Shown here piece after piece: positions 1 through 8,505 of a stretch of 64,000 bases of DNA (position 1 is its first letter; each line of letters begins with the position of its first letter). This DNA is from Verrucomicrobiota bacterium. Lineage in GTDB: Bacteria > Verrucomicrobiota > Verrucomicrobiia > Opitutales > Opitutaceae. The stretch is taken from positions 1 to 64,000 of the forward strand of contig JAEZGX010000033.1 of assembly GCA_023416735.1 (NCBI GenBank), in the 5' to 3' direction. A model generated the notes under the pieces. The model searched no databases. It saw only the letters and a list, made by a program, of their open reading frames with translations, and was not told the origin of the DNA. The translations under genes and the position numbers were made by a program.

Positions 1-2
1 GC

Positions 3-1049
3 GCTCGTCAGCGACCCCCCCCCCTATCGACAACCCCCACGACCCCAAACCTCCTCCTCGTCACCGCCCCCGCCTCCTTCCTCGCCCCCCTCCCTCTCTC
101 CTCCGCCGATCCTTCGCCCGAACTTGCCGATGTATTCAATTCCTGGGGACTTCGCACGCTCGGCGACCTGACCGCGCTTCCCCGCGACGAAATCGTCCGG
201 CGTTTCGGCGCCGAAGGTCTCGCTTTTTATCAACGCGCCTGCGGCGGCTCGTCTCGCCCCCTGCACACCCTCGCTCCCGCGCAAACCTTCACCGCCGCGA
301 TGGAGCTCGAAAACGAAATCGAGATCCTAGATCCGCTCCTCTTCCTGCTCCGCCGTTTCCTCGATCGTCTCACGCTCGAACTCCGCGCCAGCCAGCACGT
401 CGCCGCCGAGATTCACCTCACGCTCCGCCTCGAAGACGAAACCCAACATACGCGCAGCTTCCGCCTCCCCGAACCGACTGCCGACGTCGACATCCTCTTT
501 CGCACGCTGCACACGCACCTCGAATCGCTGCAAACCGACGCTTCCATCTGCGCGATCGAACTTCGCCTCACTCCCGCGCGTCCCCTTGTTCGCCAACAAG
601 GCCTCTTCGACACCGGCCTACGCGACCCTCACGGCTTCGCCGAAACCCTCGCCCGCATCTCCGTCCTCGTTGGCCCCGACCGCATCGGCACGCCGCAACT
701 CCAGGACACGCATCGCCCCGACTCCGCCAAACTCGTCCCGCCCCTCTCCGTCATTCCGCCTGCCGCCGAGCCCCCGCTCCATCCTCCGCTCGGCGCACCG
801 TTGCGACGCTTCCGTCCACCGTTGCCCGCTCGCGTCGAATTTACTGACGGCCGCCCCACGTATCTTTGGACCGAAAAAGTCAGCGGCGAAATCTCCTTTC
901 GCAGCTCCGCCTTTCCCAGCAGCGGCGAATGGTGGCAACGCGACCGCGCCTGGTCTCGCACCGAATGGGACATCGCTCTCGCGACCGGCGGCCTCTACCG
1001 CCTCCTCCACACCGCCAACGCCTACTTCCTCGAAGGCGAGTATGACTGA
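3..1049 (+). CDS. imuB: ImuB-like Y-family DNA polymerase homologue, 5' truncated by the window edge
   Basis: Accessory protein of the ImuA-ImuB-DnaE2 mutasome that performs SOS-induced translesion synthesis; ImuB bridges DnaE2 to the beta clamp. The reading frame is open from base 3, so the start and the catalytic-like palm domain lie outside the window. What remains is the helix-hairpin-helix/little-finger part: the segment SWGLRTLGDLTALPRDEI followed by VRRFGAEGLAFYQRACGG is typical of ImuB, and a 249-residue C-terminal region starts at the internal Met at 300. It overlaps the start of dnaE2 by 8 bases (ATG at 1042, stop at 1047-1049), which suggests translational coupling. Assignment rests on motif appearance plus the dnaE2 neighbour. 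Confidence 0.85.
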   Translation, partial: ARQRPPPLSTTPTTPNLLLVTAPASFLAPLPLSSADPSPELADVFNSWGLRTLGDLTALPRDEIVRRFGAEGLAFYQRACGGSSRPLHTLAPAQTFTAAMELENEIEILDPLLFLLRRFLDRLTLELRASQHVAAEIHLTLRLEDETQHTRSFRLPEPTADVDILFRTLHTHLESLQTDASICAIELRLTPARPLVRQQGLFDTGLRDPHGFAETLARISVLVGPDRIGTPQLQDTHRPDSAKLVPPLSVIPPAAEPPLHPPLGAPLRRFRPPLPARVEFTDGRPTYLWTEKVSGEISFRSSAFPSSGEWWQRDRAWSRTEWDIALATGGLYRLLHTANAYFLEGEYD

Positions 1050-4000
1050 CTCCTCTCAGACCACCGCTTTTCCCAACCGAACGAAAAGCCGGTCCGCCTC
1101 TTCTCCTTTGAAATGGGAAGATAAATGGTTCTTCGCCCTTCAACCAACCGCCGCAGCCCGCGAAGCGATCGTCCGCCAACAAGACGAACTCGGCCTGCGC
1201 CACGGCTTTCAACGCTATCGGCTCAAGCCGGAGAACCTGCACGTCACCCTTCAACTGATCGGCCACGGCTCGACATTGTCGCCTGACCTTTTGCGAGCCG
1301 CTCACGCGGCCGCCGCGACCGTAGCCTGCAGGCCTGTCGACCTCACTTTCGACCGCGCTCTCAGCTTCAAATCCCAGCAGGGCAACTACCCCTTCGTTCT
1401 ACTCTGCGCCCAAACAGCCCTTGCTCCGCTCCTAGCCTTCCACCGTGCCTTGACCACGGCACTGCACGAACACCGCGCGATTCAAGATCCCGACCGCTTC
1501 ACTCCTCACGTAACCTTGTTCCGTGATCCTGCCTTCGTCCTGGAGCACGCGATACCGCCAATAAGTTGGACCGCGACCGAGTTCGTTCTGGTGCACAGTC
1601 TCGTTGGTCGAAGCGAACACCGCATCGTCGGGCGCTGGACGCTCGATGGAGAATCCAAGCGGCCTCCTCTCACCTGTCCCACCCGCTGGCGCCCACGTAA
1701 CGAAAACACCTACGCCGAACTCCACGCTCGCAGCGCCTTCAGCTTTCTTCGCGGCGCCTCACTGCCCGAAGATCTGGTGCAATCCGCGATGGAACTTGGA
1801 TTGCCCTCCATGACGCTCCTCGACCGCGACGGCGTCTACGGCGCTCCGCGTTTCTACAGCAGCGCCCAGGAAAACAAATTCGCCGTCCAACCTCGTGTTG
1901 GCGCCGAGATCACGATGGAAGACGGCACCGTCGTCCCCCTCCTCGCCACCTCGCGCGCCGGCTACCAAAATCTCTGCCAGCTCATCACCGAGGCCAAACT
2001 CGTCCCTCGCCAGGTGCGTGACGGAACCTCCGAGCTTTTTCAGAATCCTCACGCCCCCGATCCTCGCGATCGCAAACGCCCCTGCTTCGCCACCTGGGAT
2101 GAGCTCGCTCGCTTCAACGACGGCCTCATCGCCTTCACCGGCGACGAGGAAGGCCCCCTTCGCCGCGCCTGGCGCACGGAAGGCGCCTCCGCCGCGGCCA
2201 CGGCGCTCGAAAAACTCACCGCCATTTTCGGCCAAACCTCCGATCCGTCCAAAGCCCGTCTTTTCGTCGAACTGCAACGTCACCGCGTCCGCGGCGAAGA
2301 GCGCGAAATCACGTTCCTCCGCGATCTCGCCGCTGCGCAAAATCTCCCGCTGCTCGCCACCGGCGGTGTCAATTACGCGACCCCCGAGCATCGCATCGTT
2401 TCCGACGTATTCACTTGCCTGAGACATCACACCACCCTCGACGCCGCCAGCCGTCTGCTCGACGCCAATTCCCAGCGCCACGCCAAATCCGCCGCCGAGA
2501 TGGCGGAGCTTTTCCGCGATTTGCCCGAAGCTCTCGCCAACTCCGTTCGTGTCGATCAACGCCTGGATTTCACGCTGGAGAATCTCGGTTATGAATTTCC
2601 CGTATTTCCCACGCCGCATGGACAGTCGATGGACGCCTATCTGCGTGAGCAAACCTTCGCCTGCGCTCTTCGAAAAATCGGTCCGCTGACCCGCGAACTG
2701 GAACGACAGCTCAACCATGAGCTCGAACTCATCGCGCGCCTGAAATTCTCCGGCTATTTTCTGATCGTTTGGGATATCTGCGACTGGGCGCGCAAAAACA
2801 ACATCCTCGTCCAAGGCCGCGGCAGCGCCGCCAACAGCGCAGTCTGTTACATGCTCGGGATCACCGCAGTAAACCCCGTGAAACACCGGCTGCTTTTCGA
2901 CCGCTTCCTCAACGACAGCCGCGTCGGCAAGGATGGCCGGCCTTCCTGGCCCGACATCGATCTGGATTTTCCGAGTGGAGAACGCCGCGAACGTGTCATT
3001 CAGGAAGTTTATTCCCGCTACGGCCGCTGCGGCGCCGCGATGACTGCCAACGTCATTTCTTACCGCGGCCGCAACAGCGTGCGCGAAGTCGGCAAAGTGC
3101 TCGGCTTCGGCGAGTCCGCCCTCGATCGCTTCTCGAGCCTCTACGCCAACGGCGACTTTCCCGAAACCCTACAACTCCAGCAGCAACTCGCCATGGCTGG
3201 TATCGCTCGCGATCACCCCCGCGCCGAAACCATGGTCCGCCTTCAACACTACATTCGCGGATCCGCACTTCCGCGCCACCTCGGTCAGCATTCCGGCGGC
3301 ATGGTCATTTGCCAGGGACAGCTCGATAAAATCGTCCCGCTCGAGCCCGCCACCATGCCCGATCGCAGTGTGTGTCAGTGGGACAAGGACGACTGCGAAA
3401 ACCTCGGCATCGTCAAAATCGATTTCCTCGGCCTCGGCATGATGGCCGTCATGCAGGACGCGATCGAGCTCTGCGCCAAGCGCCCGGATGGGCCACACAC
3501 GATGAACGGCATCCCCGAGGATGATCCGCTCACTTACGAAAAAATCCGCGCAGCCGACACCGTCGGCGTCTTTCAAATCGAGAGCCGCGCACAAATGGCC
3601 ACGCTCCCACGCTTCAAGCCCAAGGATCTCTACGACCTCGCCATGCAGGTTTCGATTGTCCGGCCCGGCCCCATCACCGGCAATCTCGTGCATCCTCTCA
3701 TCCGTCGACGCGATGGCTTGGAAGAGCCGGACTATATCGACGCCAGCATCGCTCCTATCGTTGAACCTATTCTGAAGCGGACCATGGGCGTCATCCTTTT
3801 CCAGGAGCAGATGCTGGAGATCTCCATGGCCGTCGCAAAATTCACCGGTGCCGAAGCCGAGGAACTGCGCCGCGCGATGGGTTTCACGAAAGGCACGGAA
3901 CGGCTGGAAAAAGCGCTCAAAAAACTGACCGCCGCCCTTCGCCGACAAGGTTACAACGAGACCGTCGTCGCCAAGGTTCTCGCTGCCGCCAGTTCCTTCG

Positions 4001-4938
4001 GTGCCTACGGCTTTCCCGAATCGCACGCCATCGGCTTCGCGATGCTCGCCTACTTCAGCACGTGGTTGAAAATCCATCGCCCCGCCGAGTTCTACGCGAG
4101 CCTGCTCAACAACCAGCCGATGGGCTTCTACTCGCCCGCCACACTCCTCCAGGACGCGCGTCGCGAGGGCCGCAACCTCCAAGTTCTTCCGATCTGCGTG
4201 CAACACTCCGACTGGTCGTGCACCGTCGTCGACGCCAACACGATCCGCCTGGGCCTGCGCTACGTAAAGGGTCTTCGCGAAGCCAACGCTACGATTCTGC
4301 TCGAGCAGCGAAACGAAGCCCCTTTCGCCTCGATGGACGATTTTCTTCGCCGCAGCCACTTCTCCGTCGCCGAACGTCGCGCCCTCGCCGCCGTCGGCGC
4401 ATTGAACGTTTTCAGCACTCACCGCCGCGCCGCCATGTGGCAGGTCGAAGCCGCGTGGTCCGACGACGAATCGTTGTTCAAACATTTCGCCAACACCGAC
4501 CGCAACGAAGCGCCACTCCCGGCCATGACGCTCACCGAACGGATCAATGCCGATTTCCGCGGCACCGGCATCACCGCCGGCCGCCATCCGATGGCTCTCA
4601 TTCGCAATTACCTCCCAGACGTCACCTGCGCGAAAGATCTCCGCAAAATCAAAACCGGCGAACGCGTCGTCATCGCCGGTTCCGTGATCTGCCGTCAACG
4701 CCCCGGCACCGCGTCCGGAGTCGTCTTCATCAGTCTCGAAGACGAAACCGGCATCGCCAACGCCATCGTCGCTCCCGCCCTTTTCGAGCGTCTCCGTTTA
4801 ATCATTACACAAGAGCCCTCGCTCCGCATCACCGGCCTCGTGCAGAACGTCTCGGACGTCGTTCACGTGAAAGCCCAAATTATCGAGCCGCTCGCCGAAC
4901 CCGCTCTTCCCACCCAAGCCTCGCACGATTTTCGCTAA
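1042..4938 (+). CDS. dnaE2: Error-prone DNA polymerase DnaE2 with an N-terminal 2H phosphoesterase (LigT/ThpR-like) domain
   Basis: A 1298-residue protein; DnaE2 is usually about 1030-1090 residues. Residues ~25-205 form a 2H phosphoesterase domain with both signature motifs, HVTL at 67-70 and HVTL at 156-159, as in RNA 2',3'-cyclic phosphodiesterases. DnaE2 proper starts near residue 224 with YAELHARSAFSFLRG, the usual N-terminus of the PHP domain. The catalytic aspartates are in PDIDLDF (637-643), and a C-terminal OB-fold reads ERVVIAGSVICRQRPG. No ATG, GTG or TTG lies in frame close to the DnaE2 junction, so a separate downstream start is unlikely. The start at 1042 is chosen because it overlaps the imuB stop. 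Role: mutagenic translesion synthesis under SOS. The function of the fused domain is unknown; nucleotide or RNA-end hydrolysis is only inference. Confidence 0.93.
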   Translation: MTDSSQTTAFPNRTKSRSASSPLKWEDKWFFALQPTAAAREAIVRQQDELGLRHGFQRYRLKPENLHVTLQLIGHGSTLSPDLLRAAHAAAATVACRPVDLTFDRALSFKSQQGNYPFVLLCAQTALAPLLAFHRALTTALHEHRAIQDPDRFTPHVTLFRDPAFVLEHAIPPISWTATEFVLVHSLVGRSEHRIVGRWTLDGESKRPPLTCPTRWRPRNENTYAELHARSAFSFLRGASLPEDLVQSAMELGLPSMTLLDRDGVYGAPRFYSSAQENKFAVQPRVGAEITMEDGTVVPLLATSRAGYQNLCQLITEAKLVPRQVRDGTSELFQNPHAPDPRDRKRPCFATWDELARFNDGLIAFTGDEEGPLRRAWRTEGASAAATALEKLTAIFGQTSDPSKARLFVELQRHRVRGEEREITFLRDLAAAQNLPLLATGGVNYATPEHRIVSDVFTCLRHHTTLDAASRLLDANSQRHAKSAAEMAELFRDLPEALANSVRVDQRLDFTLENLGYEFPVFPTPHGQSMDAYLREQTFACALRKIGPLTRELERQLNHELELIARLKFSGYFLIVWDICDWARKNNILVQGRGSAANSAVCYMLGITAVNPVKHRLLFDRFLNDSRVGKDGRPSWPDIDLDFPSGERRERVIQEVYSRYGRCGAAMTANVISYRGRNSVREVGKVLGFGESALDRFSSLYANGDFPETLQLQQQLAMAGIARDHPRAETMVRLQHYIRGSALPRHLGQHSGGMVICQGQLDKIVPLEPATMPDRSVCQWDKDDCENLGIVKIDFLGLGMMAVMQDAIELCAKRPDGPHTMNGIPEDDPLTYEKIRAADTVGVFQIESRAQMATLPRFKPKDLYDLAMQVSIVRPGPITGNLVHPLIRRRDGLEEPDYIDASIAPIVEPILKRTMGVILFQEQMLEISMAVAKFTGAEAEELRRAMGFTKGTERLEKALKKLTAALRRQGYNETVVAKVLAAASSFGAYGFPESHAIGFAMLAYFSTWLKIHRPAEFYASLLNNQPMGFYSPATLLQDARREGRNLQVLPICVQHSDWSCTVVDANTIRLGLRYVKGLREANATILLEQRNEAPFASMDDFLRRSHFSVAERRALAAVGALNVFSTHRRAAMWQVEAAWSDDESLFKHFANTDRNEAPLPAMTLTERINADFRGTGITAGRHPMALIRNYLPDVTCAKDLRKIKTGERVVIAGSVICRQRPGTASGVVFISLEDETGIANAIVAPALFERLRLIITQEPSLRITGLVQNVSDVVHVKAQIIEPLAEPALPTQASHDFR

Positions 4939-5019
4939 GTCATTCCGCCTCCCCAAAAAACTCTCAAAAATCCCGAGGGTTTTCGCCCGCCCGCGTTTAT
5001 AGGCTCATGAACATCCATC

Positions 5020-5400
5020 ATGAACTCGGTCTCCACTTTCGTCTCTCTTCTGGCCGTTGCCACGTTGCTCTTCACCACCCCTGCGTCGGCCCAGGATGAG
5101 CACCGCACCTCGACGTCAAAAACGAAAACCAACGCATCGGCCGTCCACGGCCAATTGCTTCCAGTCACCGAAAAAGAAGCCGCTTGGGCCGCGAAGGAAC
5201 GCGCCAGCTATCCGTTGGATACGTGCGTCGTCTCCGATGAAAAACTCGGCAGCATGGGCAAGGCGCCCGAATATATCTATCGCGTCTCCGGCCAACCCGA
5301 CCGCCTCGTGGTATTCTGCTGCCGCGGCTGCGACGAAGATTTCTCGAACGATCCCGCCGCTTACCTCGCGAAGATCGACGCCGCCAAAGCCAAACACTGA
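5020..5400 (+). CDS. Secreted small TRASH/YHS-like metal-binding protein
   Basis: A 126-residue protein with a clear Sec signal peptide (hydrophobic core residues 5-20, likely cleavage after ASA at residue 24). The mature part holds Cys69 and a C-terminal cluster Cys100-Cys101-x-x-Cys104 in FCCRGCDEDF, followed by NDPAAYLAKID. This arrangement resembles TRASH/YHS-type domains that bind copper or other soft metals. It is the first gene of a cluster that continues with TolC, another YHS-like protein, CusB and CusA on the same strand, so a periplasmic copper/silver chaperone or sensor role is likely. An upstream ATG at 5007 is in another frame. Exact ligand is not shown by the sequence. Confidence 0.75.
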   Translation: MNSVSTFVSLLAVATLLFTTPASAQDEHRTSTSKTKTNASAVHGQLLPVTEKEAAWAAKERASYPLDTCVVSDEKLGSMGKAPEYIYRVSGQPDRLVVFCCRGCDEDFSNDPAAYLAKIDAAKAKH

Positions 5401-5450
5401 TCGCCTCCTCCTCATCATCCGGTCCGCCCTTTTTCCCCGCCCTTTTGTCG

Positions 5451-6695
5451 ATGCGCCTCTTTCGATGCTCCATCGCTCCTTTGCTCGCTGTTCTTCCTCT
5501 CCACGGTGACGCGCAGTCCGCGGACGTTTCCGCCGCCCACGCGGAATTTCTTCAGGCCATCACCTCCGCTCCCGCACTGACCGCGGCCGGACACCGCACC
5601 CGCGCCGCTCGCGAACGCATCGCCGCATCCGGCCAGCTGGCCGATCTTGAGCTCGAGGGCATGGGTTCGCGCATGGTCGGCCCGATGGACGAACGCGCCA
5701 CCATGTGGGAGGTGAACGTCCGCCAACCTTTGCCCAAGCGCGGCGAACGCGCTGCCGATCACGCCCGCGCCCGGGCCGTGGTCGCGATGTCCGCCGCTGA
5801 TTACGCGATGATGGCCGGAGAAATGGCCGCCGACGTCGCCCTGGCTCTCGCGGAAGCCGAAGGAGCCGCCGCCCGCATCCAACTTTTGGAGACACAAATC
5901 GCGCGCCTCGATGCAGTGCTCCGCAGTGTCGAATCCCGCATCGCCTCGGGCAGCGGTCGCATCGCCGATCGCCTCACCGTCCAGACGCGGGTCGCCGAGA
6001 TGCAATTGATGATCGAGGAGGAACGTCGCATGAGCGCCGATGCGCTCGCCGACGCCCGCGGCCGCCTCGGACTCAGTCCCGACCAACCGCTGCCTCAGTT
6101 CGCCGCTCCGACCGCCGATGAAATCCGCGCCGATGACACCGCCGCCATCCAACTCGCCGCCGCCCGCACGGCCGAGGCGGACGCGATGGTGAAAATGGCT
6201 CGCGCCTCCGCCGGCCCCATGACGGCAGTCGGCATCCGCTTCGAACAAGAGCGACGTCCGATGGGGGACGAAAACTCCCTCGGTCTCGCTTTCATGACCG
6301 ACATTCCGTTTCGAAGCCGGCGCTACGCCCGCGCGGAAAAGCGCGCCGCCGAAGCCGAACGTGCCGCCGCCCAAACCGACGCCACTGCCGTCCGCTACCG
6401 CATCGCTTCCGCGCTGACACGCGTCGATCGGGCCGAGCAACTGGCCGCAACCGCGCGTAAGCTCAGCGCGGATACACTCGCTCGGTTGAACGCCGAATAC
6501 GATGCGATGGTCCGCTCCGCCGGAGTCGGTCTCGCCGGAACCATGGGCGACTCAACCGTGCTGCAAACGGTCGAAATTCTCGAAAAAGCCACCGACGCCG
6601 AACTTCAGGTGATCCGTGCCGATACCGCCGCCCGCGCTGCCCGAGCCGAACTCTGGCGTTATGTCCCTGCGAACCTTTTCCCCACCGACAACTAA
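5451..6695 (+). CDS. TolC-family outer-membrane efflux protein (CusC-like)
   Basis: Outer-membrane channel of a tripartite heavy-metal efflux pump. The protein of about 414 residues starts with a signal peptide (MRLFRCSIAPLLAVLPLHG) and then alternates long Ala/Arg/Glu-rich helices, as expected for the periplasmic helical barrel of TolC proteins; WEVNVRQPLPKRGERAADHA is a typical strand-turn entry into the barrel in CusC/CzcC members. A TTG two codons upstream (5445) is an alternative start; ATG 5451 is preferred. It lies in the same orientation as the cusB- and cusA-like genes and 10 bases upstream of a YHS-like membrane protein, so the three-part pump is complete. No lipobox is evident. Confidence 0.85.
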   Translation: MRLFRCSIAPLLAVLPLHGDAQSADVSAAHAEFLQAITSAPALTAAGHRTRAARERIAASGQLADLELEGMGSRMVGPMDERATMWEVNVRQPLPKRGERAADHARARAVVAMSAADYAMMAGEMAADVALALAEAEGAAARIQLLETQIARLDAVLRSVESRIASGSGRIADRLTVQTRVAEMQLMIEEERRMSADALADARGRLGLSPDQPLPQFAAPTADEIRADDTAAIQLAAARTAEADAMVKMARASAGPMTAVGIRFEQERRPMGDENSLGLAFMTDIPFRSRRYARAEKRAAEAERAAAQTDATAVRYRIASALTRVDRAEQLAATARKLSADTLARLNAEYDAMVRSAGVGLAGTMGDSTVLQTVEILEKATDAELQVIRADTAARAARAELWRYVPANLFPTDN

Positions 6696-6705
6696 ACCGT
6701 TTCTC

Positions 6706-7113
6706 ATGACGCGTAACATTTTCATCTTCCTCGGCACGTTCGTTGTGGGCGCACTGGTCGCGCTCGTCGCGCGTTCCGCCATGTTCGAACCGCACTCAGC
6801 GAGCGCCGCTCCAGCCAGCCGCAGCGAGTATGCGTCGATGGTCAGCAACACACTCGCGCCCATCGAAACGTCGCCTGCGCCCGCCGCCAATTCCCACTCC
6901 GCACACCGTCCTCCCGAAACGACCGCCGCCGCTGGCCAACCCGTCAATACCGTGTGCGCCATCTGCGGCATGGACGTGGACCCCTCGCTTCCCACCGCCG
7001 AATACCAGGGCAAAACCATCGCCTTCGGTTGCCGGATGTGCCCGGCGAAATTCAAGGCCGATCCCGACCGCTGGGGCCCCCTCTACCTCCGCAACGAGGT
7101 CGTGAACAAATAG
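6706..7113 (+). CDS. Membrane-anchored YHS-like metal-binding protein
   Basis: A 135-residue protein with one N-terminal membrane helix (residues 5-22), a Pro/Ala-rich linker, and a C-terminal domain with Cys84-x-x-Cys87 (CAICGMDVD) and Cys109-x-x-Cys112 (GCRMCPAKF). The pattern CxxCGM...GCxxCxxxF is that of YHS-type metal-binding domains found next to copper efflux genes. It sits between tolC and cusB, 6 bases before the cusB start, and is probably co-transcribed. Likely role: binding Cu(I)/Ag(I) in the periplasm and passing it to the pump. Start at 6706 is chosen because it places the membrane helix at the N-terminus; longer in-frame starts run back into tolC. Confidence 0.75.
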   Translation: MTRNIFIFLGTFVVGALVALVARSAMFEPHSASAAPASRSEYASMVSNTLAPIETSPAPAANSHSAHRPPETTAAAGQPVNTVCAICGMDVDPSLPTAEYQGKTIAFGCRMCPAKFKADPDRWGPLYLRNEVVNK

Positions 7114-7119
7114 CGTCCC

Positions 7120-8451
7120 ATGCGTCTTTCCCCGCTCGTTCTTGCCCTCGGCGGACTCGCGCTCGGCGCAGCTACAGTCGCACTCCTTCCCTCAGGCGCA
7201 CTTTTCAACGTTCCGAACGAGCACGGCCACGCCGCCTCGGCGGCGACCGGCGAGCGCTGGGCGTGCCCGATGATGGACTTCATCGGGAATAAGCCCGGCG
7301 ATTGCCCGGTGTGCGGCATGAAAATGACGAAAGTGACCGCGGGCGAACTCACGCTTGAGCAGCAGCGTCGCATGGAGATCGAACTCGCGAAGGTCGTCGA
7401 GGGTCACGCCCGCCCGATCATCCGTGCTTACGGCACGGTTCGTTACGACGACCGCACGTTGCAGGTCGTTATTCCGCGCGTCGCCGGGCGCATTGTGAAG
7501 CGCCACAACGCCACCCGCCACGTTGGCACACTCGTGAGTATAGGCGATCCCATCGTCGATCTCTACAGTCCCGAAGCCTTTGCCGCGCAGGGCGAACTCG
7601 CCGCGGCGGTTGCTCTCGGCGATCAATCCACCATCAAAGCGATCCGCGATCGTTTCGAGCGCTGGAATCTCACCGACGTCGCCGAAGCCATCCTCAATGG
7701 CGGCGCACCGAGCGATACCATCACCATTGCCAGCCCTTTCTCCGGTCGGGTCGTGCTCGCGCTGCCGAACGAAAATGAGGCCGCCGGCGCGCGTCTTCCC
7801 CAAGTCGGCCAGGAGGTCACCGGGGACACCCCGCTACTGCGGCTCGTGGATCCGCACGCCTACATGCTGGTCGTGCAAATTCCAGAAAACCGCGCTCACT
7901 GGGTGCAAGAAAACCAACCTGTCCGGCTCGCATCCGACGACAGAGGTGAACTGCCCGATGTTCAAGCCACGGTCGCATGGATCGCGCCCGAGTTGAATCT
8001 TCAGCTCCGCACGCGCGAAGCGCACCTCCACCTCAATGATCCACACGGCCGCCTCATTCCCGGCGGATTGGTCAATGTCCGCTTCCAAACCGCCCTCGAT
8101 TCCGACCTGCAGGTCGCGGATGCAGAAAACCCGCAAACCTGGGGCCGCTTCGCTCTCGTGCCGAAAACCGCCGTCCTCTCGACCGGCGTGCGTCACGTCG
8201 CCTGGCGCGTAGCGGAGCGCCAACGCGACGGACGGCTCCGCTTCGAACTCGCACCGCTCGCGCTGGGGCCGCGCATCGAGGACGAATCGGGCCACGATGT
8301 TTACATCGTCCGTGCCGGCCTGAATCCAGGCGACGAGGTCGCCGCTCAGGGCGTGTTCCTCATCGATAGCCAAGCCCAACTCGCCGGCACGCCGAGCTTG
8401 CTCTTTCCGAACGGCGCCGTCGCTCCCGCCGGCGGGGGCCATCAGCACTAA
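7120..8451 (+). CDS. cusB: CusB-like periplasmic adaptor of a Cu/Ag RND efflux system
   Basis: Membrane-fusion protein linking CusA to the TolC-like channel. The 443-residue protein has an N-terminal signal/anchor (residues 1-25) and then a heavy-metal-binding domain with WACPMMDFIG and GDCPVCGMKM (Cys49, Cys62, Cys65), a module often fused to CusB in environmental bacteria. Next come the barrel-sandwich (YGTVRYDDRTLQVVIPRVAG), a helical hairpin, and beta-barrel and membrane-proximal domains. It stops 54 bases before the cusA start. Metal specificity for Cu/Ag is inferred from the Met/Cys-rich module, the neighbouring YHS proteins and CopA. Confidence 0.9.
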   Translation: MRLSPLVLALGGLALGAATVALLPSGALFNVPNEHGHAASAATGERWACPMMDFIGNKPGDCPVCGMKMTKVTAGELTLEQQRRMEIELAKVVEGHARPIIRAYGTVRYDDRTLQVVIPRVAGRIVKRHNATRHVGTLVSIGDPIVDLYSPEAFAAQGELAAAVALGDQSTIKAIRDRFERWNLTDVAEAILNGGAPSDTITIASPFSGRVVLALPNENEAAGARLPQVGQEVTGDTPLLRLVDPHAYMLVVQIPENRAHWVQENQPVRLASDDRGELPDVQATVAWIAPELNLQLRTREAHLHLNDPHGRLIPGGLVNVRFQTALDSDLQVADAENPQTWGRFALVPKTAVLSTGVRHVAWRVAERQRDGRLRFELAPLALGPRIEDESGHDVYIVRAGLNPGDEVAAQGVFLIDSQAQLAGTPSLLFPNGAVAPAGGGHQH

Positions 8452-8505
8452 ATTCCTTTCGTCACCACGCCGCGCTCATCGCACGACGTGAGTAGCAGCC
8501 GATCG

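Noticed and set aside
1759..2886. 375-residue open frame antisense to dnaE2
   Set aside because: Composition is the Gly/Glu/Arg-rich type of antisense shadows, with no domain.
3169..4698. 509-residue open frame antisense to dnaE2
   Set aside because: It is a shadow of a high-GC coding region; the + strand frame has all DnaE2 motifs.
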